This document shows, piece after piece, positions 23,628 through 31,481 of a stretch of DNA of 64,000 nucleotides. The DNA comes from SFHK01 sp964554795 (GTDB taxonomy: Bacteria > Bacillota > Clostridia > Christensenellales > Aristaeellaceae). A program made the position numbers and the translations under genes. The first letter of the stretch is position 1. Each line of letters begins with the position of its first letter. The notes below the pieces were generated by a model that ran no database searches, was not told the origin of the DNA, and was given only the letters and a program-made list of their open reading frames with translations. The stretch lies in assembly GCA_964554795.1 (NCBI GenBank), contig CAZKQB010000007.1, forward strand, positions 1-64,000, given 5' to 3'.

Positions 23628-24422
23628 ATGGTCAAGCGAATCTTGGCTCTGGACGTGGGCGAAAGGCGTATCGGCGTTGCAGTGAGCGATCTTCTGGGTA
23701 TTACCGCGCAGGGTGTGGAGACCATCTTTACCGAGGGCGTTGAGCGCGATCTGAAGCGCGTCGCCGAGCTCGCGTGGCAATATGAAACGGATCAGCTTTT
23801 ACTGGGGCTTCCCATGCGCATGAGCGGCGAGGAGGGTCTGCAGGCCGGGCGCGTTCGCTTGTTTGCGGACAGGCTGACGGATATGGGCTTTCAGGTGCGC
23901 TTTCAGGATGAACGGCTGACGTCTGTCAGTGCCGAGCGCGTGCTGATCGATGCGGGCGTAAGCCGAAAGGGCAGAAAACAGGTTATCGATAAGATGGCAG
24001 CCGTGTGCATTCTTCAGGCGTTTCTGGATGCGGGCGGCTGGCACGAAATGGATCAATCGAACCGGAAAACCGGCGAAAGAGAGGTATTTAGGCTGATGGA
24101 CGGGTACATGGAAGAGGACAACATTGTTGAGCTGATTGACGACGAGGGCAATGAGCTTAGCTTTCAGCACCTGATGACGCTGGAATGGAATGGAAAGAGC
24201 TACGTGATCCTTGCTCCTGCCGAGGAAATGGAGGACATTGGAGAGGACGAGGCCGTTGTGCTACGCATCGATCAGGATGACGAGGGCAATGACGTCTACG
24301 CATCCATTGAGGATGATGACGAGATGGAAAGCGTGTTTAAGCGCTACCTCGAAATCGCCGAGGCGGATGAGGATGATGAGGAAGCCGAGTACGCTGAAGC
24401 AGAAGACGACGAGGAAGACTAG
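23628..24422 (+). CDS. ruvX: RuvX (YqgF) Holliday junction resolvase fused to a DUF1292 domain
   Basis: A 264-residue fusion. Residues 1-140 are the RuvX/YqgF RNase H-like domain: LALDVGERRIGVAVSD with the first catalytic Asp, LLGLPMRMSGEEG and FQDERLTS. After a linker, about 160-264 is a DUF1292 (YrzB-like) domain: MEEDNIVELIDDEGNELSF, EWNGKSYVILAP and a very acidic tail. In most Firmicutes these are two neighbouring genes, ireB-ruvX-yrzB; here they share one uninterrupted frame. The start ATG 23628 is chosen for the GGGAGG upstream. RuvX is linked to rRNA processing and recombination. The DUF1292 role is unknown. Confidence 0.88.
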   Translation: MVKRILALDVGERRIGVAVSDLLGITAQGVETIFTEGVERDLKRVAELAWQYETDQLLLGLPMRMSGEEGLQAGRVRLFADRLTDMGFQVRFQDERLTSVSAERVLIDAGVSRKGRKQVIDKMAAVCILQAFLDAGGWHEMDQSNRKTGEREVFRLMDGYMEEDNIVELIDDEGNELSFQHLMTLEWNGKSYVILAPAEEMEDIGEDEAVVLRIDQDDEGNDVYASIEDDDEMESVFKRYLEIAEADEDDEEAEYAEAEDDEED

Positions 24423-24437
24423 TAAGGGAAACTTAAT

Positions 24438-24466
24438 TTGCGTTTTGAACGCGAATGTGATATGCT
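24438..24466 (+). promoter_or_regulatory. pheST promoter
   Basis: -35 TTGCGT (24438-24443), 17 bases, extended -10 TGATATGCT (TATGCT at 24461-24466). Confidence 0.7.
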
Positions 24467-24480
24467 TACGTTTGTTCAAA

Positions 24481-24717
24481 GGCTGTGAAAGGGAAAAGTA
24501 TTCGGCAGCACCGTTCACAAGAGAAGCTGCGCCATCGGCTGGAAGCGCGGCGGACGGAAAGCCGGTGAAGTTCGCCCGTGAGCCTTCGCGCTGAACGGTT
24601 CAGTAGGTGCGAACGGAGTCATTCCCGTTAAAAGAATGTGAGGCCGGTTCATTGTGACCGGTGAATCGGGTGGTACCGCGAGCCTTGCTTCGCCCCTGCT
24701 TCGGCAGGGGGTTTTTT
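24481..24717 (+). ncRNA. T-box leader controlling pheST
   Basis: The T-box signature GGGTGGTACCGCG lies at 24668-24680, followed by the terminator CCCCTGC/GCAGGGG (24693-24710) with T6. The upstream half folds as Stem I. A candidate phenylalanine specifier TTC lies near 24569. Uncharged tRNA-Phe would bind and allow read-through into pheS. Confidence 0.92.
24693..24717 (+). terminator. T-box terminator
   Basis: A 7-base GC-rich stem with a TTCG loop and a GTTTTTT tail. It is exclusive with the antiterminator of the T-box. Confidence 0.9.
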
Positions 24718-24750
24718 ATGTTTGAGACCAGATGGAGAGGGAGAAGAACC

Positions 24751-25776
24751 ATGCGGGAAAAGATTAACGAGATTCTGGAAAGAACACTGGAAGAGCTGAG
24801 AAGCGCAAACGATTCTCAGTCGCTGGATGCTGTGCGCGTGCGAGTCCTCGGCAAGAAGGGTGAATTGACGGGAATTTTGCGCGGCATGGGTCAGGTGGCT
24901 GCGGATATGCGCCCGAAAATCGGTCAGTGGGTGAATGAGGCTCGCGAAAGGCTGGAAGAGGCCATTGGCGAAGCACAGAGAAAAATTGCCGAGCGAGAGC
25001 TTGAAAAGCGTCTGGAGGATGAAAAGGTTGACGTGACGATGCCCGTGGAGGGGCGCTCGGCGGGCAGCCTGCATCCGATGTCGATTGTACTGGAGCAACT
25101 GCTGGATATTTTTACCGGCATGGGCTTCGAGGCTGTTGAGGGCCCGGAGGTGGAGCTGGATCACTACAACTTCGAGTTGATGAACATTCCCAAGAACCAT
25201 CCAGCGCGCGATGCGCAGGATACCTTCTATATCGATGACAACGTGGTGCTGCGCACGCATACCTCGCCAGTTCAGGCGCGCATTATGACCACGCGCAAGC
25301 CGCCCATCCGCATCGTCAGCTTTGGACGCGTGTATCGTGCCGACGAGGCGGATGCGACGCACAGCCCGGTATTTCATCAGTTGGAGGGGCTTGTGATCGA
25401 CGAGAACATCTCCATGGGCGACCTGAAGGGCACGCTGGATACCTTCGCGCGTCGGCTGTACGGCGAGGGTGTGACGACCCGTTTCCGCCCGAGCTTTTTC
25501 CCATTCACGGAGCCATCTGCTGAGGTTGATCTGACGTGTGCCGCCTGCCGCGGAAAGGGCTGCCGCATCTGCAAGGATACCGGCTGGATTGAGGTTCTGG
25601 GCAGCGGCATGGTAAATCCCAAGGTGCTTGAAATGTGCGGTATTGACAGCAAAAAGTATTCCGGATTTGCGTTCGGCATGGGTGTGGAGAGACTTTCCAA
25701 CCTGAAGTACAATGTACCGGATATGCGCTATCTGTATGAGAACGACGTTCGTTTCCTCAAGCAGTTCAGGGGTTAA
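24751..25776 (+). CDS. pheS: Phenylalanine-tRNA ligase alpha subunit
   Basis: A 341-residue PheS. The N-terminal coiled-coil arm (1-90) is followed by the class II synthetase core with motif 2 FGRVYRADEADATHSPVFHQ, FPFTEPSAEVDL and motif 3 FGMGVERLSNLKY. It charges tRNA-Phe together with PheT. I start at ATG 24751 (MREKINEILERT) with GAGAGGGAG before it; an in-frame ATG at 24718 sits directly on the terminator's T-run and is unlikely. pheT follows 15 bases later. Confidence 0.97.
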   Translation: MREKINEILERTLEELRSANDSQSLDAVRVRVLGKKGELTGILRGMGQVAADMRPKIGQWVNEARERLEEAIGEAQRKIAERELEKRLEDEKVDVTMPVEGRSAGSLHPMSIVLEQLLDIFTGMGFEAVEGPEVELDHYNFELMNIPKNHPARDAQDTFYIDDNVVLRTHTSPVQARIMTTRKPPIRIVSFGRVYRADEADATHSPVFHQLEGLVIDENISMGDLKGTLDTFARRLYGEGVTTRFRPSFFPFTEPSAEVDLTCAACRGKGCRICKDTGWIEVLGSGMVNPKVLEMCGIDSKKYSGFAFGMGVERLSNLKYNVPDMRYLYENDVRFLKQFRG

Positions 25777-25791
25777 AGGAGGGCATAAACG

Positions 25792-28188
25792 ATGAAGGCA
25801 CCGATGAAATGGCTGAATGAATACACGAAAATCGACATGCCCGCCGAGGAATACGCGCGCCGCATGATTATGACCGGTACCGCCGTCGAGGGCTGGGAAA
25901 ACACCGCGAAGTTCACGAACGTTGTGGTCGGCCGTGTGGAAACCTGTGAAATGCATCCCGACAGTGACCACCTTCATATCTGCACCGTGAATGTCGGCGG
26001 GGATGAGCCGCTGCAGATTGTCTGTGGTGCGCCGAACGTATGCGTAGGCGCGCTGGTGTGCTGCGCGCTGGAGGGCGCAGAGCTGCCCGGCGGCGTGAAG
26101 ATTAAGCATGGCAAGATTCGCGGCGTGGAATCCTTTGGCATGCTGTTCTCCGGCCCGGAGCTGGACGTGCCGGATACGCTGTATCCGCACTGCGGAAACG
26201 AGGGCATTATCCTGCTTCAGGAGGATTATCCGCTGGGTATGCCCGTTTCCGAGGTATTCGGCCTGGGCGATGACGTGATTGAATACGAGATTCTTGCAAA
26301 CCGTCCCGACTGCCTAAGCGTATGGGGCGTTGCACGTGAAAGCGCGACCGTGCTGGGCGAGCATTTCGTAATGCCTGAAATTTCCTTCCCGGAAAACGGC
26401 AAGGGCGTGTTCTCCGATTACGCGAAGGTGCGAGTGGAGGACGAGGCGAATTGCCCGCGCTACTGCGCCAGAATCATCACGAATGTGAAAATCGGCCCGT
26501 CTCCCAAGTGGATGCGTGAATACCTGTACGGCGCGGGTGTGCGATCGATCAACAATATTGTGGACATTACCAATTTCGTAATGCTGGAAACCGGCCATCC
26601 GATGCACGCATTTGACCTGAGCAAGGTGCGCGACCAGACGATCGTCGTACGCCGCGCGCATGAGAACGAGACGCTCACGACATTGGACGGCAAGACGCAT
26701 ATGCTTACGCCGGAAATGCTGGTCATTGCCGATAACGAACGCGCGACGGGCCTTGCGGGCATCATGGGCGGCGAGGAGAGCGAAATCGTAAGTGATACCG
26801 CGTCGGTGCTTTTCGAGTGCGCAACGTTTGAACGCGGCAACAACCGCGTGACGGCCAGAACGCTAGGCATCCGCACGGAATCCTCCGGTCGCTTTGAGAA
26901 GGGGGTGTGCGCGGAAACGTGCATGGAAGCACTGGATCGCGCTTGCATGCTGGTTACGATGCTTGGCTGCGGCGACGTTGTACCCGTGGCGTATGACAAT
27001 TATCCGCACCCTGCCGGAAAGAAGATTGTGAAGGCCGACGCGAACCGCATTCGCCGCCGCATTGGCGTGGATGTGAGCAACGAAAAGATGGAGGACATTC
27101 TGCTCAGCCTGAACATCGACACCGTGATGGACGGCGACCAGCTGACGTGCGAGATCCCGCCGTATCGCGTGGACATCGACGGTGAAGCCGACCTGAGTGA
27201 GGAAGTGCTGCGCATGTACGGCTACGAGCACATTCCCTCCACGCTGATGAACGGCGTAACCATGCCCGGCCACCGCAACGAAAAGCAGGCATTTGCTACC
27301 GGCGTGAAGCGCGCGCTTGTAGGTATGGGCTTTTATGAGGCGCAGACATTTTCGTTCATTTCGCCCAGGTGGGTGGAAAAGCTGGGCTTGGATGCGGGAG
27401 ATAGAAGGCTTGATCCCGTTGTAATTCGCAATCCGCTGGGCGAGGATACGAGCGTAATGCGTACGACGCTGGCACCATCTATGCTAAACGCGCTGGCGCT
27501 CAACATGAACCGCGGCAACGCCGAAGCAAGACTGATGGAGCTGGCACCGGTGTTTATCAAGGCGGAGGGCGCAGGCGAGCTGCCCGGCGAGCATCCGTCG
27601 CTGGTGATCGGCATGTACGGCGAGGACGTTGATTTCTTCGCTCTCAAGCGCGTCGTGATGTGCCTGTGTCAGCGCTATGGCCTTGTGCCAGACGTGGAAG
27701 CGGGTGGAGACGGCTACTATCATCCTGGCCGCAAGGCGACGCTTACTCTGCGCGGCGGTAGCGTGAAGCTGGGGCAGATGGGAGAGATTCACCCGAAAAC
27801 CGCTGAGAAGTTTGAAATCGCCGGTCGCGCGTATGTTGCGGAGATCGACGTAGCGGCGCTCAGAACCTGCGCACTGCCGATTCCGGCGGTGAAGCCGCTG
27901 CCAAAGTTCCCGGCCGTCAGCCGCGATATTGCGCTGGTGGTAAACGAGGAGGTTGGCGCGGGCACACTGCTCGCCTGCATCGAAAAGGCTGCCGGCAAGC
28001 TGTGCGAGGACGTGAAGCTGTTTGACGTCTACCGCGGCGAGCGCCTTGGAAAGGGCAAAAAGTCGTTGGCATTCTCCGTATCCTTCCGCTCGCCGGATCA
28101 CACGCTCACCGAGGCGGAAATTACGGCCGCAATGGACAAGATTCTCAAGAATGCCCAGAAGAACTACGGCGCGGAAATTCGCGCGTAA
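25792..28188 (+). CDS. pheT: Phenylalanine-tRNA ligase beta subunit
   Basis: A 798-residue PheT of normal length. It has a tRNA-binding (EMAP-like) domain at about 40-150 (VVGRVETCEMHPDSDHLHIC), the B3/B4 editing domain (LANRPDCLSVWGVARE onward), B5, the catalytic-like core, and a C-terminal anticodon-binding FDX-ACB domain (KFPAVSRDIALVV; FRSPDHTLTEAEI). AAAGGAGG precedes the ATG. It works as an alpha2-beta2 tetramer with PheS. Confidence 0.97.
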   Translation: MKAPMKWLNEYTKIDMPAEEYARRMIMTGTAVEGWENTAKFTNVVVGRVETCEMHPDSDHLHICTVNVGGDEPLQIVCGAPNVCVGALVCCALEGAELPGGVKIKHGKIRGVESFGMLFSGPELDVPDTLYPHCGNEGIILLQEDYPLGMPVSEVFGLGDDVIEYEILANRPDCLSVWGVARESATVLGEHFVMPEISFPENGKGVFSDYAKVRVEDEANCPRYCARIITNVKIGPSPKWMREYLYGAGVRSINNIVDITNFVMLETGHPMHAFDLSKVRDQTIVVRRAHENETLTTLDGKTHMLTPEMLVIADNERATGLAGIMGGEESEIVSDTASVLFECATFERGNNRVTARTLGIRTESSGRFEKGVCAETCMEALDRACMLVTMLGCGDVVPVAYDNYPHPAGKKIVKADANRIRRRIGVDVSNEKMEDILLSLNIDTVMDGDQLTCEIPPYRVDIDGEADLSEEVLRMYGYEHIPSTLMNGVTMPGHRNEKQAFATGVKRALVGMGFYEAQTFSFISPRWVEKLGLDAGDRRLDPVVIRNPLGEDTSVMRTTLAPSMLNALALNMNRGNAEARLMELAPVFIKAEGAGELPGEHPSLVIGMYGEDVDFFALKRVVMCLCQRYGLVPDVEAGGDGYYHPGRKATLTLRGGSVKLGQMGEIHPKTAEKFEIAGRAYVAEIDVAALRTCALPIPAVKPLPKFPAVSRDIALVVNEEVGAGTLLACIEKAAGKLCEDVKLFDVYRGERLGKGKKSLAFSVSFRSPDHTLTEAEITAAMDKILKNAQKNYGAEIRA

Positions 28189-28202
28189 ACCGGCACTGAA
28201 AA

Positions 28203-28234
28203 GAAGGCATTCGCAGTGTTCTGCGGATGCCTTC
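28203..28234 (+). terminator. First hairpin after pheT
   Basis: A 14-base stem with one G-T pair (GAAGGCATTCGCAG with CTGCGGATGCCTTC) and a TGTT loop. It has no T-tract. Confidence 0.5.
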
Positions 28235-28243
28235 CCGATAAAG

Positions 28244-28305
28244 ATCACGAAAATGGGACGCGCTCACAGAAGGCTGCGAGTGCGTCCCATTTTCGTGATT
28301 GCTTT
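28244..28305. terminator. Long convergent terminator between pheT and kduI
   Basis: An 18-base perfect inverted repeat (28244-28261 with 28282-28299). It stands between convergent genes and is likely used from both sides, although T-runs are short. Confidence 0.7.
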
Positions 28306-28314
28306 AGAAAAAGA

Positions 28315-29148
28315 TTACTTCAGATCACGGGGATCAATGTTGTCCATATCGTCAAACTCTTGATTCTCGCCGCACATACCCCAGATGAAGGCGTAGTTGC
28401 TGGTGGCGACGCCGCAGTGGATCGACCAGGAGGGGGAGATTACCGCCTGCTCGTTGTGCATGACGATGTGGCGGGTCTCCTGCGGCTGACCCATCATGTG
28501 GAAGACGATGTTGTCATTCAGGTTGAAATAGAAGTATACCTCCATGCGGCGCTCGTGGGTGTGGCAGGGCATGGAATTCCAGTTGCTGCCGGGCTCCAGC
28601 TCGGTGAGCCCCATGCACAGCTGGCAGGTTTTGAGAACCGAGGGATGGATGTACTGATTGATTACGCGTTTGTTGCACTGCTCGACGGTGCCAAGCGGGC
28701 GCTTCGCAGCCTGCGCGATGTTGATTTTCACAGTGGGGTAGGTAGTGTGCGCAGGGCAGGAGTTGATATAAAACTTCGCAGGATTTGCCTTATCGCAGCT
28801 TTCAAACTTCAGCTCCTTTGCACCCATGCCGACGTACAAGCCGTCGCGGGGCAGAAGGTCGTACACCTCACCGTCCACGAGCACACGGCCTGCGCCGCCC
28901 ACATTGATTACGCCCAGCTCGCGCCGTTCAAGGAAGTACTCGCTGGCAAGGGCCTTACCGCCGGTCAACTCCACCTGCTTTTCAACCGGCATGATGCCGC
29001 CGGCGATAATGCGGTCAAAATGGCTATAGGTAAGCAGAGCCTCGTCGGCCTCGAATACCTTTTCGATCAGATAGTCCTGGCGAAGGCGTTCGGTAGTATA
29101 GTGCTTTGCATCGTCGGGATGGCTGGGATAACGGATTTCAAGCTTCAT
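28315..29148 (-). CDS. kduI: 5-dehydro-4-deoxy-D-glucuronate isomerase (KduI)
   Basis: A 277-residue KduI, the normal length. It converts 5-keto-4-deoxyuronate from pectin, alginate or glycosaminoglycan lyase products into 2,5-diketo-3-deoxygluconate. The cupin metal site CHTHERRMEVYFYF with the later HCG is intact, as is the N-terminal RYPSHPDDAKHY. It lies 19 bases after the sugar kinase and is in one operon with it. The following enzyme KduD and the KDPG aldolase are not in the window. Confidence 0.95.
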   Translation of the reverse strand: MKLEIRYPSHPDDAKHYTTERLRQDYLIEKVFEADEALLTYSHFDRIIAGGIMPVEKQVELTGGKALASEYFLERRELGVINVGGAGRVLVDGEVYDLLPRDGLYVGMGAKELKFESCDKANPAKFYINSCPAHTTYPTVKINIAQAAKRPLGTVEQCNKRVINQYIHPSVLKTCQLCMGLTELEPGSNWNSMPCHTHERRMEVYFYFNLNDNIVFHMMGQPQETRHIVMHNEQAVISPSWSIHCGVATSNYAFIWGMCGENQEFDDMDNIDPRDLK

Positions 29149-29167
29149 TTGATTGTCCTCCTAAATA

Positions 29168-30205
29168 TTATCGCTGAACACGGCCGCTGCCGCTGCCCTT
29201 CATGAGGGCTTCTACTTCTTTTACATTTACACGGTTATAATCGCCGGGAATGCTGTGCTTGAGGCACGAGGCCGCCACGGCGAATTCCAATGCGGACTGA
29301 TCGTCCGAATAGGTGTTCAGGCCGTAGATCAGGCCGCCGGAGAAGCTGTCGCCGCCGCCGACGCGATCGACGATGTGAGTAATCTGATATTTGCGGGAGA
29401 GCAGGAATTCCTTACCGTTGTACAGGCAAGCGCTCCAGTCGTTATGGCTGGCGGATTTGCTCTCGCGCAGCGTGATGGCGACGCGGCTCACGTTCGGATA
29501 CGCCTTCATAACGGCCTTGGCGATGCTCTCATACACGACCGTATCGATTTTGCCTTCCTCGACGCTGGCAGCGCTCTCGGCAGAGATGCCCAGCGCCTTC
29601 TGTACGTCCTCTTCATTGGCGATGACTACATCTACATACCTGACGAGCTCCGGCATAACCTCGTTAGCGGTTTTGCCGTATTTCCAGAGGTTTTTGCGGT
29701 AGTTGAGGTCACAGCTCACGGTGAGGCCGAGCGCTTTCGCAGCCTTTACGCTCTCAATGGCCAGTAGACGAGCACCGTCGGAGATGGCGGGTGTGATGCC
29801 GGTAATGTGGAACCACGTAGCGCCTGCGAAGACCTTTTTCCAGTCGATGTCGCCGGGTTTAGCTTCGGCAATGGCGCTGCCGGCACGGTCGTAAATGACC
29901 TTGCTGGGACGCTGCACTGCGCCGCTTTCCACAAAATAGATGCCCATGCGGCCGGAGGTGAAAACGATGTCGCGCGTGTCGACGCCAAAGCTACGAAGCT
30001 CTCGCGTGCAGGCATGACCGACGTCGTTATCAGGCAGAATGGTTACGTAGGAAGCGTCCATGCCATAGTTCGCGCAGCTTACTGCGACGTTGGCTTCGCC
30101 GCCGCCGAAGGTGGCCTCAAGGGAAGAGGACTGGAAAAGGCGTTCAAAACCGGGGCTCTTCAGGCGCAGCATGATTTCACCGAAGGTAACGATTCTTGCA
30201 CTCAT
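29168..30205 (-). CDS. kdgK: PfkB-family sugar kinase, probable 2-dehydro-3-deoxygluconokinase
   Basis: A 345-residue ribokinase-like kinase. FGGGEANVAVSCANYG is the sugar-binding start and RVGGGDSFSGGLIYG has the anion hole and catalytic Asp. The best fit is KdgK, which phosphorylates 2-keto-3-deoxygluconate, and pairing with kduI supports that. The family is broad, so fructokinase-type activity cannot be excluded. GGAAGGAAGG precedes the ATG on the minus strand. Confidence 0.85.
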   Translation of the reverse strand: MSARIVTFGEIMLRLKSPGFERLFQSSSLEATFGGGEANVAVSCANYGMDASYVTILPDNDVGHACTRELRSFGVDTRDIVFTSGRMGIYFVESGAVQRPSKVIYDRAGSAIAEAKPGDIDWKKVFAGATWFHITGITPAISDGARLLAIESVKAAKALGLTVSCDLNYRKNLWKYGKTANEVMPELVRYVDVVIANEEDVQKALGISAESAASVEEGKIDTVVYESIAKAVMKAYPNVSRVAITLRESKSASHNDWSACLYNGKEFLLSRKYQITHIVDRVGGGDSFSGGLIYGLNTYSDDQSALEFAVAASCLKHSIPGDYNRVNVKEVEALMKGSGSGRVQR

Positions 30206-30249
30206 GACGATATCCTTCCTTCCGAGATCATTGGGAAACGTTCTCTTTT

Positions 30250-30278
30250 ATTGTATCACTTCCCGCGAAGTCGCGCAA
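30250..30278 (-). promoter_or_regulatory. kdgK-kduI promoter with internal palindrome
   Basis: On the minus strand: -35 TTGCGC (30278-30273), 17 bases, extended -10 TGATACAAT (30255-30250). Within the spacer lies ACTTC-CCGC-GAAGT (30258-30271 in plus orientation), a perfect 5+5 inverted repeat that is well placed for a repressor. Confidence 0.7.
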
Positions 30279-30320
30279 GTATAGAATTTTTGTGTTCGCA
30301 TAGAGTGAGGGGAGGAGGCG

Positions 30321-31385
30321 GTGCGTTTGAAACGGACTTTTCTTTTGATGGCGGTGATGCTATGTTTGTTGACTCTGTCTGCGAATGCAGAAGAGCCGCG
30401 GATTGGTGCGCGCGCCGCCGTACTGCTGGAAGCGGAAACCGGGCGCATGCTGTTTGAAAAGAACGCCGACGAGCGGCTGGCGATAGCCTCTACAACGAAG
30501 ATTATGACCGCGCTTCTGGCAATTGAGAATTGCTCGATGGATGAAATCGTTACAGCGGGAAAGAACGCAAGCGGCGTGCCCGGCACGTCCATTTATTTGA
30601 GCGAGGGTGAGCAGCTTACCATGGAGGAAATGCTCTATGGCCTGATGCTGCGAAGCGGGAACGATGCGGCCGTGGCGATAGCCGAGCACGTGGACGGAAG
30701 TGTGGAGGCCTTTGCCGAGCGGATGAATGCGCGCGCCGAGGCGCTGGGTGCAAACGCATATTTCACCACACCGAACGGGCTGGATTCCGGTGGAAACGGC
30801 GCCTCAGCGAGAGGCATTACGCAGATTGCCCGGGAGGCGCTGCGGCTTGAGGAATTTGTGACGATTGTTTCTACGAAGAAGCGGACGATCCCATGGATGG
30901 ATCACGAATATATGCGTGTTCTAACAAATAAAAACAAGCTTTTAAGTACCTATGACGGCGCATTTGGCGTTAAAACCGGGTTCACCCAAAAGGCTGGACG
31001 TTGTCTTGTGTTCGCGGCGGAGCGGGATGGTATGCGCGTTGTAGGCGCGGTGCTGAACTGCCCAGGCTGGTTTGAGGAGGCGGCGGATATTATGGATTAC
31101 GGCTTTGAGACGTATTCCATGATGGAACTTCTGCCGGAGAAAGCAGTTCTTACGGAAGGGAAGGATCGATTTGCGCTGCTTTCGGCGTTGCGCGTGCCGC
31201 TACGGGAGGGAGAGCGCGCGGAGGTTGAGATCGAGGCAGGTGAGCAGGAAAGCCGCGTCTGGGCGATGGTAAATGGGGAACGGATTGCTTCTGCACGGCT
31301 ATCGCGCGAGCAGAAGCCGGAGAGACTGAGCTTTGCAGAGGGATTCCGAAGGCTGTGGCTGAGATGGAGCGCGTTTAACAAATAA
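30321..31385 (+). CDS. D-alanyl-D-alanine carboxypeptidase (S11, DacF-like)
   Basis: A 354-residue penicillin-binding protein of family S11. A signal peptide ends near residue 23 (SANA-EE). The catalytic motifs are complete: STTK (SxxK, nucleophile Ser near 60), SGN and KTG. A C-terminal beta domain and a final amphipathic stretch (FRRLWLRWSAFNK) would attach it to the membrane. It trims the last D-Ala from peptidoglycan stem peptides; DacF/DacB relatives act in spore cortex. The start is GTG 30321, but TTG 30327 is also well spaced from GGAGGAGG. Confidence 0.92.
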   Translation: MRLKRTFLLMAVMLCLLTLSANAEEPRIGARAAVLLEAETGRMLFEKNADERLAIASTTKIMTALLAIENCSMDEIVTAGKNASGVPGTSIYLSEGEQLTMEEMLYGLMLRSGNDAAVAIAEHVDGSVEAFAERMNARAEALGANAYFTTPNGLDSGGNGASARGITQIAREALRLEEFVTIVSTKKRTIPWMDHEYMRVLTNKNKLLSTYDGAFGVKTGFTQKAGRCLVFAAERDGMRVVGAVLNCPGWFEEAADIMDYGFETYSMMELLPEKAVLTEGKDRFALLSALRVPLREGERAEVEIEAGEQESRVWAMVNGERIASARLSREQKPERLSFAEGFRRLWLRWSAFNK

Positions 31386-31401
31386 ATTACAAGTGAGGGA
31401 C

Positions 31402-31447
31402 TTGACAGCAAATGGACGCCTGAATATAATGGTCAAAGAAGGTCAAA
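31402..31447 (+). promoter_or_regulatory. clpB promoter with CtsR operator
   Basis: TTGACA (31402-31407), 17 bases, TATAAT (31425-31430): perfect consensus. Immediately after it, 31431-31447 reads GGTCAAAGAAGGTCAAA, an exact tandem heptad matching the known CtsR operator. CtsR would block transcription until heat or protein stress. Confidence 0.95.
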
Positions 31448-31481
31448 GACAATCAACCTTCCTGAACGGGGGCGAAAAACG

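Noticed and set aside
24718..24750. ATG 24718 as the pheS start
   Set aside because: It lies directly on the T-box terminator's T-run without a ribosome site, and family N-termini fit ATG 24751.
24649..26190. 513-codon minus-strand frame across the T-box, pheS and pheT
   Set aside because: It crosses a T-box and two confirmed synthetase genes and shows no family features.
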